The notes below the pieces were generated by a model. That model did no database searches and had not been told where the DNA came from. It was given only the letters and a program-made list of their open reading frames with translations. 64,000 nucleotides of DNA, taken from positions 33,617 through 97,616 of the forward strand of contig JBBDMX010000059.1 in NCBI GenBank assembly GCA_040878035.1. The letters run 5' to 3'. Below, piece by piece: positions 1 through 7,681 of the stretch. Numbering within the stretch: the stretch's first letter is position 1; the number at the start of each line of letters is the position of its first letter. The DNA comes from JBBDMX01 sp040878035. GTDB taxonomy: Bacteria; Planctomycetota; Phycisphaerae; Phycisphaerales; Phycisphaeraceae. A program made the translations under genes and the position numbers.

Positions 1-1
1 T

Positions 2-775
2 TATCCCGTGGCCGACTTCCCCCCCTTGCCCGAGTTCACCGGCGACGCCGACTTCACCATCAGCTCCCACGAGTTGGGAGGCCTGGTGAGTAAGACGATC
101 TACGCCACCGCCCGCGAGAACAGCCGGTATGCCATCAACGGCGTGCTGGTCGAGCGCGAGGGCAACAAACTGGCGGTCGTCGCCACCGACGGCCACCGCC
201 TGGCGCTGGCCAAAGGGACGTGCCAGGCGACCAAGCCCGACAACCGCTCCGCCATCGTGCCGACCAAAGGTCTGAACATGCTCCAGCGGCTGCTGGGCGA
301 TGAGGACCAGCAGGTGCGCGTGAAGATCGCCGACAATCAGATTCTCTTTGCCACCGAAAATGCCACATTGTCGAGCAACCTGGTCGAGGGCAACTTCCCG
401 CCGTACAAGGATGTCGTGCCGCGCGACGGCGACAAGAAGGCGACGCTCAAGACCGATGCCCTGACCAGCGCGTTCCGCCGGGCGGCCCTATTGACCAACG
501 AGGAAAGCAAAGGCGTACGCATGGCGTTCACCAAGGACAGCCTGACGCTCCAGAGCAGGGCTCCGGAGATGGGCGAGGCCGAGATTCACGTTGATCTGCC
601 CAGCTTTGAAGGCGATGCGATCGAGATCGGCTTCAACCCGCAGTACGTGCTGGATGTGCTCAAGGTGGTCAACAGCGACACCGTGCAGTTGGACATGCGT
701 GCCTCCAACAAGCCAGGCGTGATCCGCAGCGGCAGCGACTTCCTGTATGTCGTGATGCCGGTGAATTTGCAGTAG
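2..775 (+). CDS. dnaN: DNA polymerase III beta subunit (sliding clamp), 3' part
   Basis: This is the C-terminal part of the beta sliding clamp, the ring that tethers the replicative polymerase to DNA. The frame is open from the window edge and a GTG at position 8 is only internal, so the 5' end lies outside the window. About 255 residues are visible, against a usual length near 370, covering roughly two of the three clamp domains. Typical clamp signatures are present: an ATDGHRLA stretch near residue 59 of the fragment, VEGNFPPYKDVVP near residue 125, and the C-terminal YVVMPVN ending close to the usual MPM(R/N)L tail. Assignment is by family resemblance and is secure; only the start is missing. 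Confidence 0.95.
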   Translation, partial: YPVADFPPLPEFTGDADFTISSHELGGLVSKTIYATARENSRYAINGVLVEREGNKLAVVATDGHRLALAKGTCQATKPDNRSAIVPTKGLNMLQRLLGDEDQQVRVKIADNQILFATENATLSSNLVEGNFPPYKDVVPRDGDKKATLKTDALTSAFRRAALLTNEESKGVRMAFTKDSLTLQSRAPEMGEAEIHVDLPSFEGDAIEIGFNPQYVLDVLKVVNSDTVQLDMRASNKPGVIRSGSDFLYVVMPVNLQ

Positions 776-791
776 AAGACCCTCGGGTAAT

Positions 792-942
792 CACCAAGAC
801 ACCAAGGACACCAAGAAGAAGGAGGTAGGGGACAAGAAGAAAGTGGAATGAAGAAGGCGATGTGAGCGACGAACGGGCGTTATCTCACTTCCTTCCTCCT
901 TCCGCTTTCTTCCCTCTTCTTGGTGTCCTTGGTGTCTTGGTG
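792..942. repeat. Large inverted repeat between dnaN and the next gene
   Basis: A 28-nt arm at 792-819 (core CACCAAGACACCAAGGACAC) is exactly reverse-complemented at 915-942 (core GTGTCCTTGGTGTCTTGGTG). About 95 nt of purine-rich then pyrimidine-rich sequence lies between. The structure could form a long hairpin and may act as a terminator for dnaN, but there is no T-run typical of a rho-independent terminator. The same design recurs at 24983-25148 and 25474-25571 with different arm sequences. Confidence 0.8.
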
Positions 943-970
943 GTTCAACTGAATTTGCCGAGATCCATCC

Positions 971-2197
971 ATGTCGTTTCAATCCGGCCGTGTCAGCTTC
1001 TGCCGCTTTGCCGTCTCCGGCGATGCTCCCGCCAGCATCTCGCAGGAGCTGCTGGATCAACTGTCGGCTAACGCCTACACCGACTCGTCCATCGGCGCGC
1101 CGGGCGAGATCGAGTCGGGCTGGATCACCGGCGACCATCTGTACGACACGCAGTTCACCTTCGACAAGAACGCCTTTGGCAACCTGCTGCTCTTCGCCAT
1201 GCGGGTGGACCGCAATCGCATCCCGGCGGAGGTTCGCTACGCCTATCAGCGGGCACACGAACAAGCGGTGGCGGCGGGCAATCCCTCGGGCTTCCTCTCG
1301 CGTGCCCAGAAAAAGGAAGTGCGCGACCTGGTGGATCGACAGGTGCACGATGAGCTGGCGACCGGCAAGCACCGCCGGTCCAAGCAAGTCGATCTGGTCT
1401 GGGACCTGGCCAATGGTCAGCTCTACTGTGCCGCCAGCGGGAACAAGATCCACGAGGCGCTGTCGGCTGGGTTCCGCGGCACGTTCGACCTGGACTTGGA
1501 GATGCTGACCGCCGGGGCGCTGGCGGGCGCGGTGCTCCAGGGCAAGGGCCAGTTGCGCGACTATGAGGACCTGCATCCCTCGCCGTTCACGCCGCCGCCT
1601 TCGGATCGCCACCGCGACCAGGACGAAGCCGCACAATCGCCGCAGGATGCGTCGATTCCCAACGTGCCCTGGGCGCACACCTCGACGGACGCCAAGGATT
1701 TCCTGGGCAACGAGTGGCTGATCTGGCTGTGGTGGCTCAGCGAGATGGGCGACGCGACAGTCGAAGCGCAGGTGGCCGGGCAGAAGCGCTCACTGAGTTT
1801 CACGCTGGTGCAGGCGCTGGATATGGAATGTGCCTGGGGCTATCGGGGCAAGCAGGGCTTGCGTGAGGCGGCGCCGACGCGCATGAGCGAAGCGGCCGAG
1901 GGCTTGAAGAACGGCAAGTGGCCGCGCAAGACCGGGCTGATCCTGGCCGATGGCGAAAGCCAGTGGGAGCTGTCGCTCCAGGCCGATCGGCTGCTGGTAT
2001 CGGCCGCACTGTTGCCGGAGATCACCGACACTGCCTCGCCGCGCGACCTGGTCGAGCAACGCCTGCTGCGCAGCCGCGAACTGGCGCAGAGCCTCGACGG
2101 CCTCTACGAAACATTCCTGCGCCAACGCACCAGCAGCGCCTGGGACGGCACCCGCCAGAACATCCGCGACTGGATCGGCAAACGGCGGCGAAAGTAG
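971..2197 (+). CDS. RdgC-like recombination-associated protein
   Basis: A 408-residue cytosolic protein with no signal peptide. Its layout resembles RdgC, a DNA-binding ring protein that modulates RecA: a short N-terminal strand segment, a GWITGDHLYDTQF segment near residue 55, a basic helical stretch around residues 100-140 with RAQKKEVRDLV, a segment reading VDLVWDLANGQLYCAAS near residue 145, and a following helix ending at a conserved-looking LTAGALAG. The C-terminal half (residues ~200-408) is charged and less recognisable. RdgC of Escherichia coli is shorter, about 300 residues. The gene follows dnaN on the same strand, consistent with a replication or recombination job. The call rests on remembered family patterns; an unrelated DNA-binding protein cannot be excluded. 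Confidence 0.5.
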   Translation: MSFQSGRVSFCRFAVSGDAPASISQELLDQLSANAYTDSSIGAPGEIESGWITGDHLYDTQFTFDKNAFGNLLLFAMRVDRNRIPAEVRYAYQRAHEQAVAAGNPSGFLSRAQKKEVRDLVDRQVHDELATGKHRRSKQVDLVWDLANGQLYCAASGNKIHEALSAGFRGTFDLDLEMLTAGALAGAVLQGKGQLRDYEDLHPSPFTPPPSDRHRDQDEAAQSPQDASIPNVPWAHTSTDAKDFLGNEWLIWLWWLSEMGDATVEAQVAGQKRSLSFTLVQALDMECAWGYRGKQGLREAAPTRMSEAAEGLKNGKWPRKTGLILADGESQWELSLQADRLLVSAALLPEITDTASPRDLVEQRLLRSRELAQSLDGLYETFLRQRTSSAWDGTRQNIRDWIGKRRRK

Positions 2198-2262
2198 CGG
2201 CGCGACACCCGCCATTTCCAGCGTGTAGAATGTCCGTGCAGACACGTTCGAGAGGTTTCGCG

Positions 2263-2553
2263 ATGCGCCGTGACCAAGCACTCAACATCCTGCGAGATCA
2301 CGCTGACGAGTTGCATCGCCGCGGCGTCAGATCGCTCTTGCTTTACGGATCACTAGCGCGAGACCAGGCCACCCCGCACAGTGACGTGGACCTGCTGGTC
2401 GAACTCGACCAACCCACCGGGATGCTCGGCCTTGTGGCGCTACAGCAACACATTGAACACTTGCTGGGATGTCGCGTCGATCTGGTCACGCAAGGCGGTC
2501 TGCGGCCGCACGTGCGCGAACACGTGATGAAGGAGGCGATCCGTGCCGCCTAG
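2263..2553 (+). CDS. MntA-family nucleotidyltransferase antitoxin (first copy)
   Basis: A 96-residue minimal nucleotidyltransferase of the MntA type. The active-site signature is seen as YGSLARD (residues ~27-33) followed by SDVDLLVEL, giving the GSxxR and DxD metal-binding residues. Family knowledge: MntA proteins AMPylate and silence HepT ribonuclease toxins. The chosen ATG has AGAGG seven bases upstream; an in-frame ATG at 2230 would add 11 residues. The stop codon lies inside the start region of a second homologous gene, which begins at 2543, so the two are probably translationally coupled. Confidence 0.8.
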   Translation: MRRDQALNILRDHADELHRRGVRSLLLYGSLARDQATPHSDVDLLVELDQPTGMLGLVALQQHIEHLLGCRVDLVTQGGLRPHVREHVMKEAIRAA

Positions 2554-2851
2554 AGCATCCATACAACGCGACGAGGTGCTGAGTGCTCTGCGAGTGCACG
2601 TCGACGAACTGCGTGCGTTGGGCGTTCGGCACATTTCGCTTTTCGGCAGCACGGCTCGCGGCGAAGCAGGTCCGACCAGCGATGTCGATTTGTTGGTCGA
2701 TATCCAGCGACCGTTCGGACTTGGGGCCGTTGGCGCCATTCAGTTTTACCTCGAAGAGATTCTCGGCTTGCCAGTTGACTTGGTTCCTGAGAACTGCCTT
2801 GACCCGCGCATACGCGAGCACGTCATGAAGGACCTCATCCGTGCCGCCTGA
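2543..2851 (+). CDS. MntA-family nucleotidyltransferase antitoxin (second copy)
   Basis: A 102-residue paralogue of the preceding gene. It carries FGSTARGEAG and SDVDLLVDI, the same GSxxRG and DxD nucleotidyltransferase signature, and ends with the same HVMKxxIRAA tail. It starts with GTG inside the last codons of the first copy and overlaps the downstream toxin gene by 11 nt in the same way, with GTGCCGCC at both junctions. This copy is directly upstream of HepT, so it is the more likely cognate antitoxin. Both copies keep the catalytic motif, so neither looks degenerate from the sequence. Confidence 0.85.
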   Translation: MPPRASIQRDEVLSALRVHVDELRALGVRHISLFGSTARGEAGPTSDVDLLVDIQRPFGLGAVGAIQFYLEEILGLPVDLVPENCLDPRIREHVMKDLIRAA

Positions 2852-3209
2852 ACGCTCCTGGCGAATGCGTGTCGATGATATCCTGCGGGCTGCGGAGGAG
2901 GCGCGCCAGTTGGTTGACGGTTTCACCTACGACCGATTCGCGCAAGACCTGCGCACGAACAGGGCCGTCACGGCCACGATCGCCATCATTGGCGAAGCCT
3001 CGAGGCACATCCCCGAAGAAGTGAAGACCGCGCACCCGGAAGTTCCATGGCCGCAGATGTACGGCATGCGCAATATCATCGTTCATAGCTATTGGCATAT
3101 CGACCTCGAAGTGGTCTGGCACACCGTTACAAAGGATGTCCCGCAACTGGTCGCACCATTGCGCGCCCTGCTCGACGCGGAAGAACCCGACGAAGGAACT
3201 GGCCCATGA
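2841..3209 (+). CDS. HepT-like HEPN ribonuclease toxin (DUF86)
   Basis: A 122-residue all-alpha HEPN protein of the HepT/DUF86 family. The catalytic motif is visible as MRNIIVHSYW near residues 75-84: Arg, four residues, then His-x-Tyr, the RX4HXY form typical of HepT RNases. Family knowledge: HepT cleaves RNA, often tRNA, and is neutralised by AMPylation by its partner MntA on the motif Tyr. It begins at a GTG overlapping the second mntA by 11 nt. Its TGA overlaps the ATG of the alanine dehydrogenase gene as ATGA, an unusual coupling of a toxin to a metabolic gene. Confidence 0.85.
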   Translation: MPPERSWRMRVDDILRAAEEARQLVDGFTYDRFAQDLRTNRAVTATIAIIGEASRHIPEEVKTAHPEVPWPQMYGMRNIIVHSYWHIDLEVVWHTVTKDVPQLVAPLRALLDAEEPDEGTGP

Positions 3210-4195
3210 TCATCGGCATCCCGCGCGAGATTAAGGCTGACGAATACCGCGTCGCCATGCTGCCGGTGGGCGTGGAGTTGCTGGTCGAGGCCGGCCACGA
3301 AGTGCTGGTTGAGCACGATGCGGGCCTGGGCAGCGGGTATGACGATGCCCGGTACGCCGCGGCCGGGGCGCGGATCGTGGGCGATCACGGCGCGGTATTC
3401 GAACGCGCCGACATGATCGTGAAGGTCAAGGAGCCGCTGCCGGAAGAGTGGCCGATGCTCCGCGCCGGGCAGGTGATGTTCACTTATTTCCATTTTGCCG
3501 CCGACCGCAAGCTGACCGAGGCGTGCCTCAAATCGCGCATCACCGCCGTTGCCTATGAGACCCTGACCGACAGCCAGGGCCGGCTGCCGCTCTTGACGCC
3601 GATGAGCGAGATTGCCGGGCGCATGTCGATCCAGGAAGGCGCCAAGTACCTGGAGCGGCCGATGATGGGCCGGGGCATCCTGCTCGGCGGCGTGCCGGGC
3701 GTCGAGCCGGGCGAAGTACTGATTCTGGGCGCGGGCATCGTGGGCACCCATGCCGCCAAGGTCGCCGCGGGCTTAGGCGCGCACGTCACCATTCTCGACG
3801 TCAACCTCGACCGCCTGCGCTACCTCGACGACGTCATGCCCGCCAACGTGCACGAGGTGTACTCCGATCCGCACGCGGTCGCCGAGCACGCCGTCCAGGC
3901 CGACCTGATCATCGGCGCCGTGCTGATCCCCGGCGGGCGCACACCGGTGCTGATCAAGCGTGACCTGCTCAAGGAGATGAAGAACGGGGCGGTAATCGTG
4001 GATGTCGGCGTGGACCAGGGCGGCTGCATCGAGACCACCCGCCCCACCACCCACCAGGACCCGACCTACGTGATCGACGGCGTGGTGCACTATTGCGTGG
4101 CCAACATGCCCGGAGCCGTCGGCCGCACCAGCACGCAGGCGCTGTGTCACGCCACTCAGCCCTGCGCCTGGCGCAGCACGGCATCGATCGCCTGA
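3206..4195 (+). CDS. ald: Alanine dehydrogenase, frameshifted near the 3' end
   Basis: NAD-dependent L-alanine dehydrogenase interconverts alanine and pyruvate plus ammonia. The sequence opens with MIIGIPREIKADEYRVA, the classic start of the family. It contains HDAGLGSGYDD, KVKEPLPEEW, the Rossmann loop LGAGIVGTHAA and VDVGVDQGGC, and reaches NMPGAVGRTSTQALCHAT. The normal continuation then disappears and the frame stops at 4195. The missing tail (LRLAQHGIDRLIQTDQGFA, then a HIVNPAVAAAF-like end) continues in the next frame to 4290. By comparison with the family, about 7 nt are missing near 4155-4162. The intact gene would have had about 363 residues. Either a recent inactivating deletion or a sequencing/assembly error fits. 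Confidence 0.85.
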   Translation: MIIGIPREIKADEYRVAMLPVGVELLVEAGHEVLVEHDAGLGSGYDDARYAAAGARIVGDHGAVFERADMIVKVKEPLPEEWPMLRAGQVMFTYFHFAADRKLTEACLKSRITAVAYETLTDSQGRLPLLTPMSEIAGRMSIQEGAKYLERPMMGRGILLGGVPGVEPGEVLILGAGIVGTHAAKVAAGLGAHVTILDVNLDRLRYLDDVMPANVHEVYSDPHAVAEHAVQADLIIGAVLIPGGRTPVLIKRDLLKEMKNGAVIVDVGVDQGGCIETTRPTTHQDPTYVIDGVVHYCVANMPGAVGRTSTQALCHATQPCAWRSTASIA

Positions 4196-4290
4196 TCCAG
4201 ACCGACCAGGGCTTTGCCAACGCCCTGAATCTGCGCGACGGCCACATCGTCAACCCCGCCGTGGCCGCCGCCTTCGAATCGCAGGGATGA
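4160..4290 (+). pseudogene. ald: Displaced 3' tail of the alanine dehydrogenase gene
   Basis: This stretch encodes the last ~43 residues of alanine dehydrogenase in a different frame from the main body, starting around ALRLAQHG and ending AAAFESQG before TGA. It has no start codon or ribosome site of its own. It is the evidence that the upstream gene was once full length. Confidence 0.75.
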
Positions 4291-4332
4291 TCCCAAGAGT
4301 CCGCACGACACAGAAAAAGGAACACACCGAGC

Positions 4333-5262
4333 ATGGCCGCAACCATCCCCATCCTCTTGGACACCGACATCGGCAGCGACATCGACGACGCGGTCGCGCT
4401 GGCGTATCTGCTCAAACAGCCGGCGTGCGAACTGCTGGGCATCACCACCGTCTCGGGCGTGGTTGATCAGCGTGCAGCCCTGGCGGCGGCGGTGTGCGAT
4501 GCCGCCGGCCGCGCCGACGTGCCGATCCATTGCGGCGCCCCGGGCCCCCTGCTCACCGGCACCGGCCAGCCCGACGTGCCGCAGTACCAGGCCATCGCCG
4601 ACCGTCCCGGCTCCCAGGGCCCGGGGCGGGGGCGGGGACAGCGCGACTTCACGCCAGGCCAGGCCGTCGAATTCCTGCGCACCACCATCCGCAGCCGGCC
4701 CAACGAAATCACGCTCTTTGCCATCGGCCCCATGACCAATATCGCCCTGCTCTTCGCCGCCGACCCGGCGATTCCCAGCCTGATCAAACAACTGGTGCTG
4801 ATGTGCGGCGTCTTCACCGCCCACGGACAGCGCGGCCCGGGCGCCCGCGAATGGAACGCCAAGTGCGATCCGATCGCCACCGCCATGACCTACCGCGCTC
4901 GTCCGCCGGTCTTCACCAGCATCGGCCTGGATGTGACACTCCAGTGCCAGCTTCCCGCCGACGAATGCCGGCAACGCTTCACCAAGGCCGGCGGACCGCT
5001 GGGCATCGTCGCCCAAATGGCGGAGGTCTGGTTCAAGCATCGCCCGGTCATCACCTTCCACGACCCGCTGGCAGCGGCGATCATCTTCCAGCCCGATCTG
5101 TGCCAGTATGCCGACGGCCAGGTGGAGGTCGAAACCCTCAGCCCCACGCTCGGCGGGTTGACTTCCTTCCGTCACGACGCGGCTGAGCACCCTCATCGCA
5201 TCGCCACCACGGTAGACAACGCCCGCTTTTTCGACCATTACTTTGCCGTCGTGGGTGAATAG
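4333..5262 (+). CDS. Inosine/uridine-preferring nucleoside hydrolase family protein
   Basis: A 309-residue nucleoside N-ribohydrolase, which splits ribonucleosides into base and ribose for salvage. The N-terminal calcium-binding signature DTDIGSDIDDAVAL is at residues ~10-23. Other family landmarks are FAIGPMTNIALLF near residue 135, LVLMCGVF (usually MGG), EWNAKCDP for the Asn and Asp pair, and HDPLAAA near residue 240, giving the late His-Asp. There is no signal peptide, so it is probably cytosolic. AAGGA lies about 10 nt upstream of the ATG. It is followed by an aldo/keto reductase on the same strand, so the two may form a sugar/nucleoside utilisation pair. Substrate specificity cannot be read from the sequence. 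Confidence 0.85.
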   Translation: MAATIPILLDTDIGSDIDDAVALAYLLKQPACELLGITTVSGVVDQRAALAAAVCDAAGRADVPIHCGAPGPLLTGTGQPDVPQYQAIADRPGSQGPGRGRGQRDFTPGQAVEFLRTTIRSRPNEITLFAIGPMTNIALLFAADPAIPSLIKQLVLMCGVFTAHGQRGPGAREWNAKCDPIATAMTYRARPPVFTSIGLDVTLQCQLPADECRQRFTKAGGPLGIVAQMAEVWFKHRPVITFHDPLAAAIIFQPDLCQYADGQVEVETLSPTLGGLTSFRHDAAEHPHRIATTVDNARFFDHYFAVVGE

Positions 5263-5290
5263 AGGTCTTTGGAAAACCTTCCTGCAACCC

Positions 5291-5318
5291 CGGCATGCCC
5301 CGCTTGGGGGCTTGCCGG
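5291..5318. repeat. Dispersed GC-rich repeat (copy 1, + orientation)
   Basis: A 28-nt element containing GCATGCCCCGCTTGGGGG and ending CTTGCCGG lies between the nucleoside hydrolase and the aldo/keto reductase. The reverse complement, with one inserted C, occurs at 26251-26281 after coaC, and a relaxed variant is near 25045-25078. It is a small dispersed intergenic repeat of unknown role. Confidence 0.65.
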
Positions 5319-5363
5319 AGCTTGCCGCCGGGTTTTTCGAAGGTCCCGATAGGGATTCGCGTG

Positions 5364-6299
5364 ATGAAGTATCGCCCCCTGGGTCAGACCGGTCTGGAAG
5401 TTTCCGTGCTCAGTTTCGGCGCCTCGTCGCTGGGCAGCGTGTTTCGCGATGTGCCCGAGGATGAGGGTGTCCGCACCGTGCACACGGCACTGGACCTGGG
5501 CGTCAACCTCATCGACTGCTCGCCCTACTACGGCTTGACCCGCGCCGAGACCGTGCTGGGCAAGGCCCTGCGCAGCGTCCCACGCGATCGCTATTACCTG
5601 GCGACCAAGTGCGGCCGATACGGCGCCACCCCCGCCGACTGCGACTACTCTGCCGCCCGCGTGGTGCAGAGCGTCGAGGAAAGCCTGCATCGCCTGGGCG
5701 TCGAACACCTGGACATCCTCCAGGTCCACGACATCGAGTTCGCCGACATCGGGCAGATCATCAATGAAACCGTGCCGGCGCTGCACAAGCTCAAGCAACA
5801 GGGCAAGACGCGCTTCGTGGGCATCACCGGCCTGCCGCTGCGCCTGTTCCGCCAGGTCATCCAACAGGTCGAAGTCGATACCGTGTTGTCCTATTGCCAC
5901 TACCAGTTGAACGACACGGGTCTGGAAGACCTGCTGCCTTTTCTGCGCGAGCATGGCGTGGGCGTGATCAATGCCTCGCCGCTGGGCATGGGCCTGCTCT
6001 CGACGCGCGGCACGCCCGACTGGCACCCCGCGCCCGCCGCCGTCAAGCACGCCTGCGCCAGGGCCGCCATGGCCTGCGCCGCCTGCAACATGCCCATCGA
6101 AAAGCTGGCGGTGCAGTTCGCCTGTGCCCATCCCCAGATCCCCACCACGCTCGTCGGCACCGCCAACCCCGACAACCTGCGCCGCAACGTGCGCTGGATC
6201 GAGGAGCCGATAGACCTGAACCTGCTGGCGGAAGTGCGCCAGGAACTGGTGCCGGTGCACAACGTCACCTGGACGCAGGGTCGCCCCGAGAACAACTAG
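5364..6299 (+). CDS. Aldo/keto reductase, L-galactose-dehydrogenase-like
   Basis: A 311-residue NAD(P)-dependent oxidoreductase with the AKR (beta/alpha)8 barrel. Visible landmarks are SFGASSLGSVF (residues ~17-27), the catalytic-tetrad regions NLIDCSPYYG, YLATKCGRYG and ILQVHDIEF (Asp, Tyr, Lys, His), then FVGITGLPL, LSYCHYQLND, INASPLGMGLL and VGTANPDNLRRN. This series closely follows plant-type L-galactose dehydrogenase and bacterial L-fucose dehydrogenase relatives. The ATG is preceded by an AGGGA site, with GTG directly before it as an alternative start. Oxidation of a 6-deoxy or L-galactose-type sugar is a reasonable but unproven guess. Confidence 0.85.
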   Translation: MKYRPLGQTGLEVSVLSFGASSLGSVFRDVPEDEGVRTVHTALDLGVNLIDCSPYYGLTRAETVLGKALRSVPRDRYYLATKCGRYGATPADCDYSAARVVQSVEESLHRLGVEHLDILQVHDIEFADIGQIINETVPALHKLKQQGKTRFVGITGLPLRLFRQVIQQVEVDTVLSYCHYQLNDTGLEDLLPFLREHGVGVINASPLGMGLLSTRGTPDWHPAPAAVKHACARAAMACAACNMPIEKLAVQFACAHPQIPTTLVGTANPDNLRRNVRWIEEPIDLNLLAEVRQELVPVHNVTWTQGRPENN

Positions 6300-6895
6300 G
6301 CCGGCCCTATCGGCTGCATCAAGGCCATGGTCGAGTTCTCCGGCCGATGATGCACTCCCACGTCCCGCTTTGGCCGACAGCTTTTTCATCTCCGCACTCC
6401 TCCCCGGGGGTCCCGGGGGTCCGGGGGCTGGGCAATTACGGATATCTGGATACATGTCAGCCCCCCTCCCCTACCCCCGGTGTCATCTTTTGATTTCTCC
6501 TTATTCTTCCAGGACTTAGCGAATGTCAGTCCCCATGTCAGTGGCGTGTCAGTCTGACATTGCGGACAATCCGCTCCAGCAGGTGTAATCCGTTCTCTGA
6601 ACATGGCTTGCACGCCGATTAGCAAGAAAAGGAAAATGTCAGGGGCTGACATGATTATTCGGACCAGAACCTGGAGCGGATTCACCTGGGGCCAAGCCCG
6701 CCAAGGGCGCCCAGGCCGCGTAGGGATGGCCCAGGAACTGCGTGCCGCACGTGTTGATTCTCATTTCCATGGCCGTCTCCTGTTCGTTCTCTATTCATAA
6801 TACCATCGTCCACCAAGAAGTCAAGGCGAAGAAATCACGCTCCTGGCCCGGCCTCGGACGCCGCCCCTCCCGTTCCCGGACCAACTTGCTTCCAG
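6300..6895. other. Non-coding accessory stretch upstream of a transposase remnant
   Basis: About 600 bp without a supportable gene. It has a G/C-run repeat at 6401-6427 (CCCGGGGGTCCCGGGGGTCC) and at least five TGTCAG motifs between 6454 and 6652. One pair forms a short perfect hairpin, ATGTCAG-GGG-CTGACAT, at 6636-6652. The stretch may be the decayed end of a mobile element, since a transposase fragment follows. Confidence 0.5.
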
Positions 6896-7217
6896 GAACC
6901 AGCGCCGCCGCTGGGCCATGCTCATCAAACGCATCTACCAAACCGATCCGCTCCGCTGCCCCAACTGCGGCGGCACCATGAAATTCATCGCCTTCTTTGA
7001 AGACCGACAAACCGAAGTGATCCGCAAGATCCTCCAACACTGCGGCCTCTGGCAGGATCCGCCGGCCCGTGGTCCGCCCGGGCACACGCCCCCATCCCAG
7101 ACAGTTCGCACGCTGGACGCCAATCGCATCCTTGAGGCCGACCCCGACTTCCTGGAGCACACCCGCCGCGAGGCCAGCGACCAGAACGACCAGCCCGAAC
7201 TCCCTTGGGAGCCTTGA
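6873..7217 (+). pseudogene. C-terminal remnant of an IS91-type transposase
   Basis: The translated frame reads RRRWAMLIKRIYQTDPLRCP and continues with NCGGTMKFIAFFED, then RKILQHCGLW. That matches the C-terminal tail of IS91/IS801-like transposases found in many environmental bacteria: a W-A-x-L-(I/L)-K-R-(I/V)-(Y/F) helix, a CPxC-GG zinc-like knuckle, and an I-x-K-I-L-x-H-x-G-L-W helix. The catalytic HUH/tyrosine part is absent. The first ATG in frame is at 6918, but homology-like sequence continues upstream of it without a start. This is a decayed fragment, not a functional gene. Confidence 0.65.
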
Positions 7218-7437
7218 ACTCCCGCGCCACACCATGTTGCAACCCTTGCCGCCGCCTGGGCCGGGTGGTAGCCTTGTGTTTGCAATGCCGGGGATGCTCC
7301 CCGAGCCGATGGAAAACCGCCTTGTCGTCCCCTTGCGGCTCTGGGTGTACGCGATTCAAGCACTCACAAGGACGGTCGAGTTATGAAATCGGTATTCTGG
7401 AGGTGTCCAATGGCCGGTACAGGCTCCCCCGCTCCCC

Positions 7438-7476
7438 TAACCCCTCACCCCCAAGAAATCAAATTTCCTATCAGTA
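7438..7476. repeat. 39-bp direct repeat, left copy
   Basis: The segment beginning TAACCCCTCACCCCCAAGAA and ending TTTCCTATCAGTA is repeated exactly, in the same orientation, at 8568-8606. The two copies bracket 1.09 kb containing an A+T-rich lipoprotein gene. The rest of 7218-7681 contains no convincing gene. Confidence 0.95.
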
Positions 7477-7681
7477 TCTGGAGGTCGGCATATGTAGAAT
7501 TGCGATGCAATAAGCAGTACACCATCCGTTACAAGGCGAGTCACTTCCCGACACATAACTTTTATTACGGTGGGGTGAGCCTAGCTTCTCAAAGCCAGAC
7601 TAACTTGGGCACCTTCTTGGGGACAGGCGACAAGGTGCCGGCCGCCGCTGGCCCTGCATTCACGACAGTTGGAACCGTGCC

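Noticed and set aside
2230..2262. Earlier ATG for the first mntA copy
   Set aside because: It would add 11 residues without family similarity; the ATG at 2263 has a better ribosome site.
1..3209. A classic dnaA-dnaN-recF-gyrB origin region
   Set aside because: Only the end of dnaN is visible and it is followed by an RdgC-like gene and a toxin-antitoxin cassette; no DnaA-box cluster was recognised.
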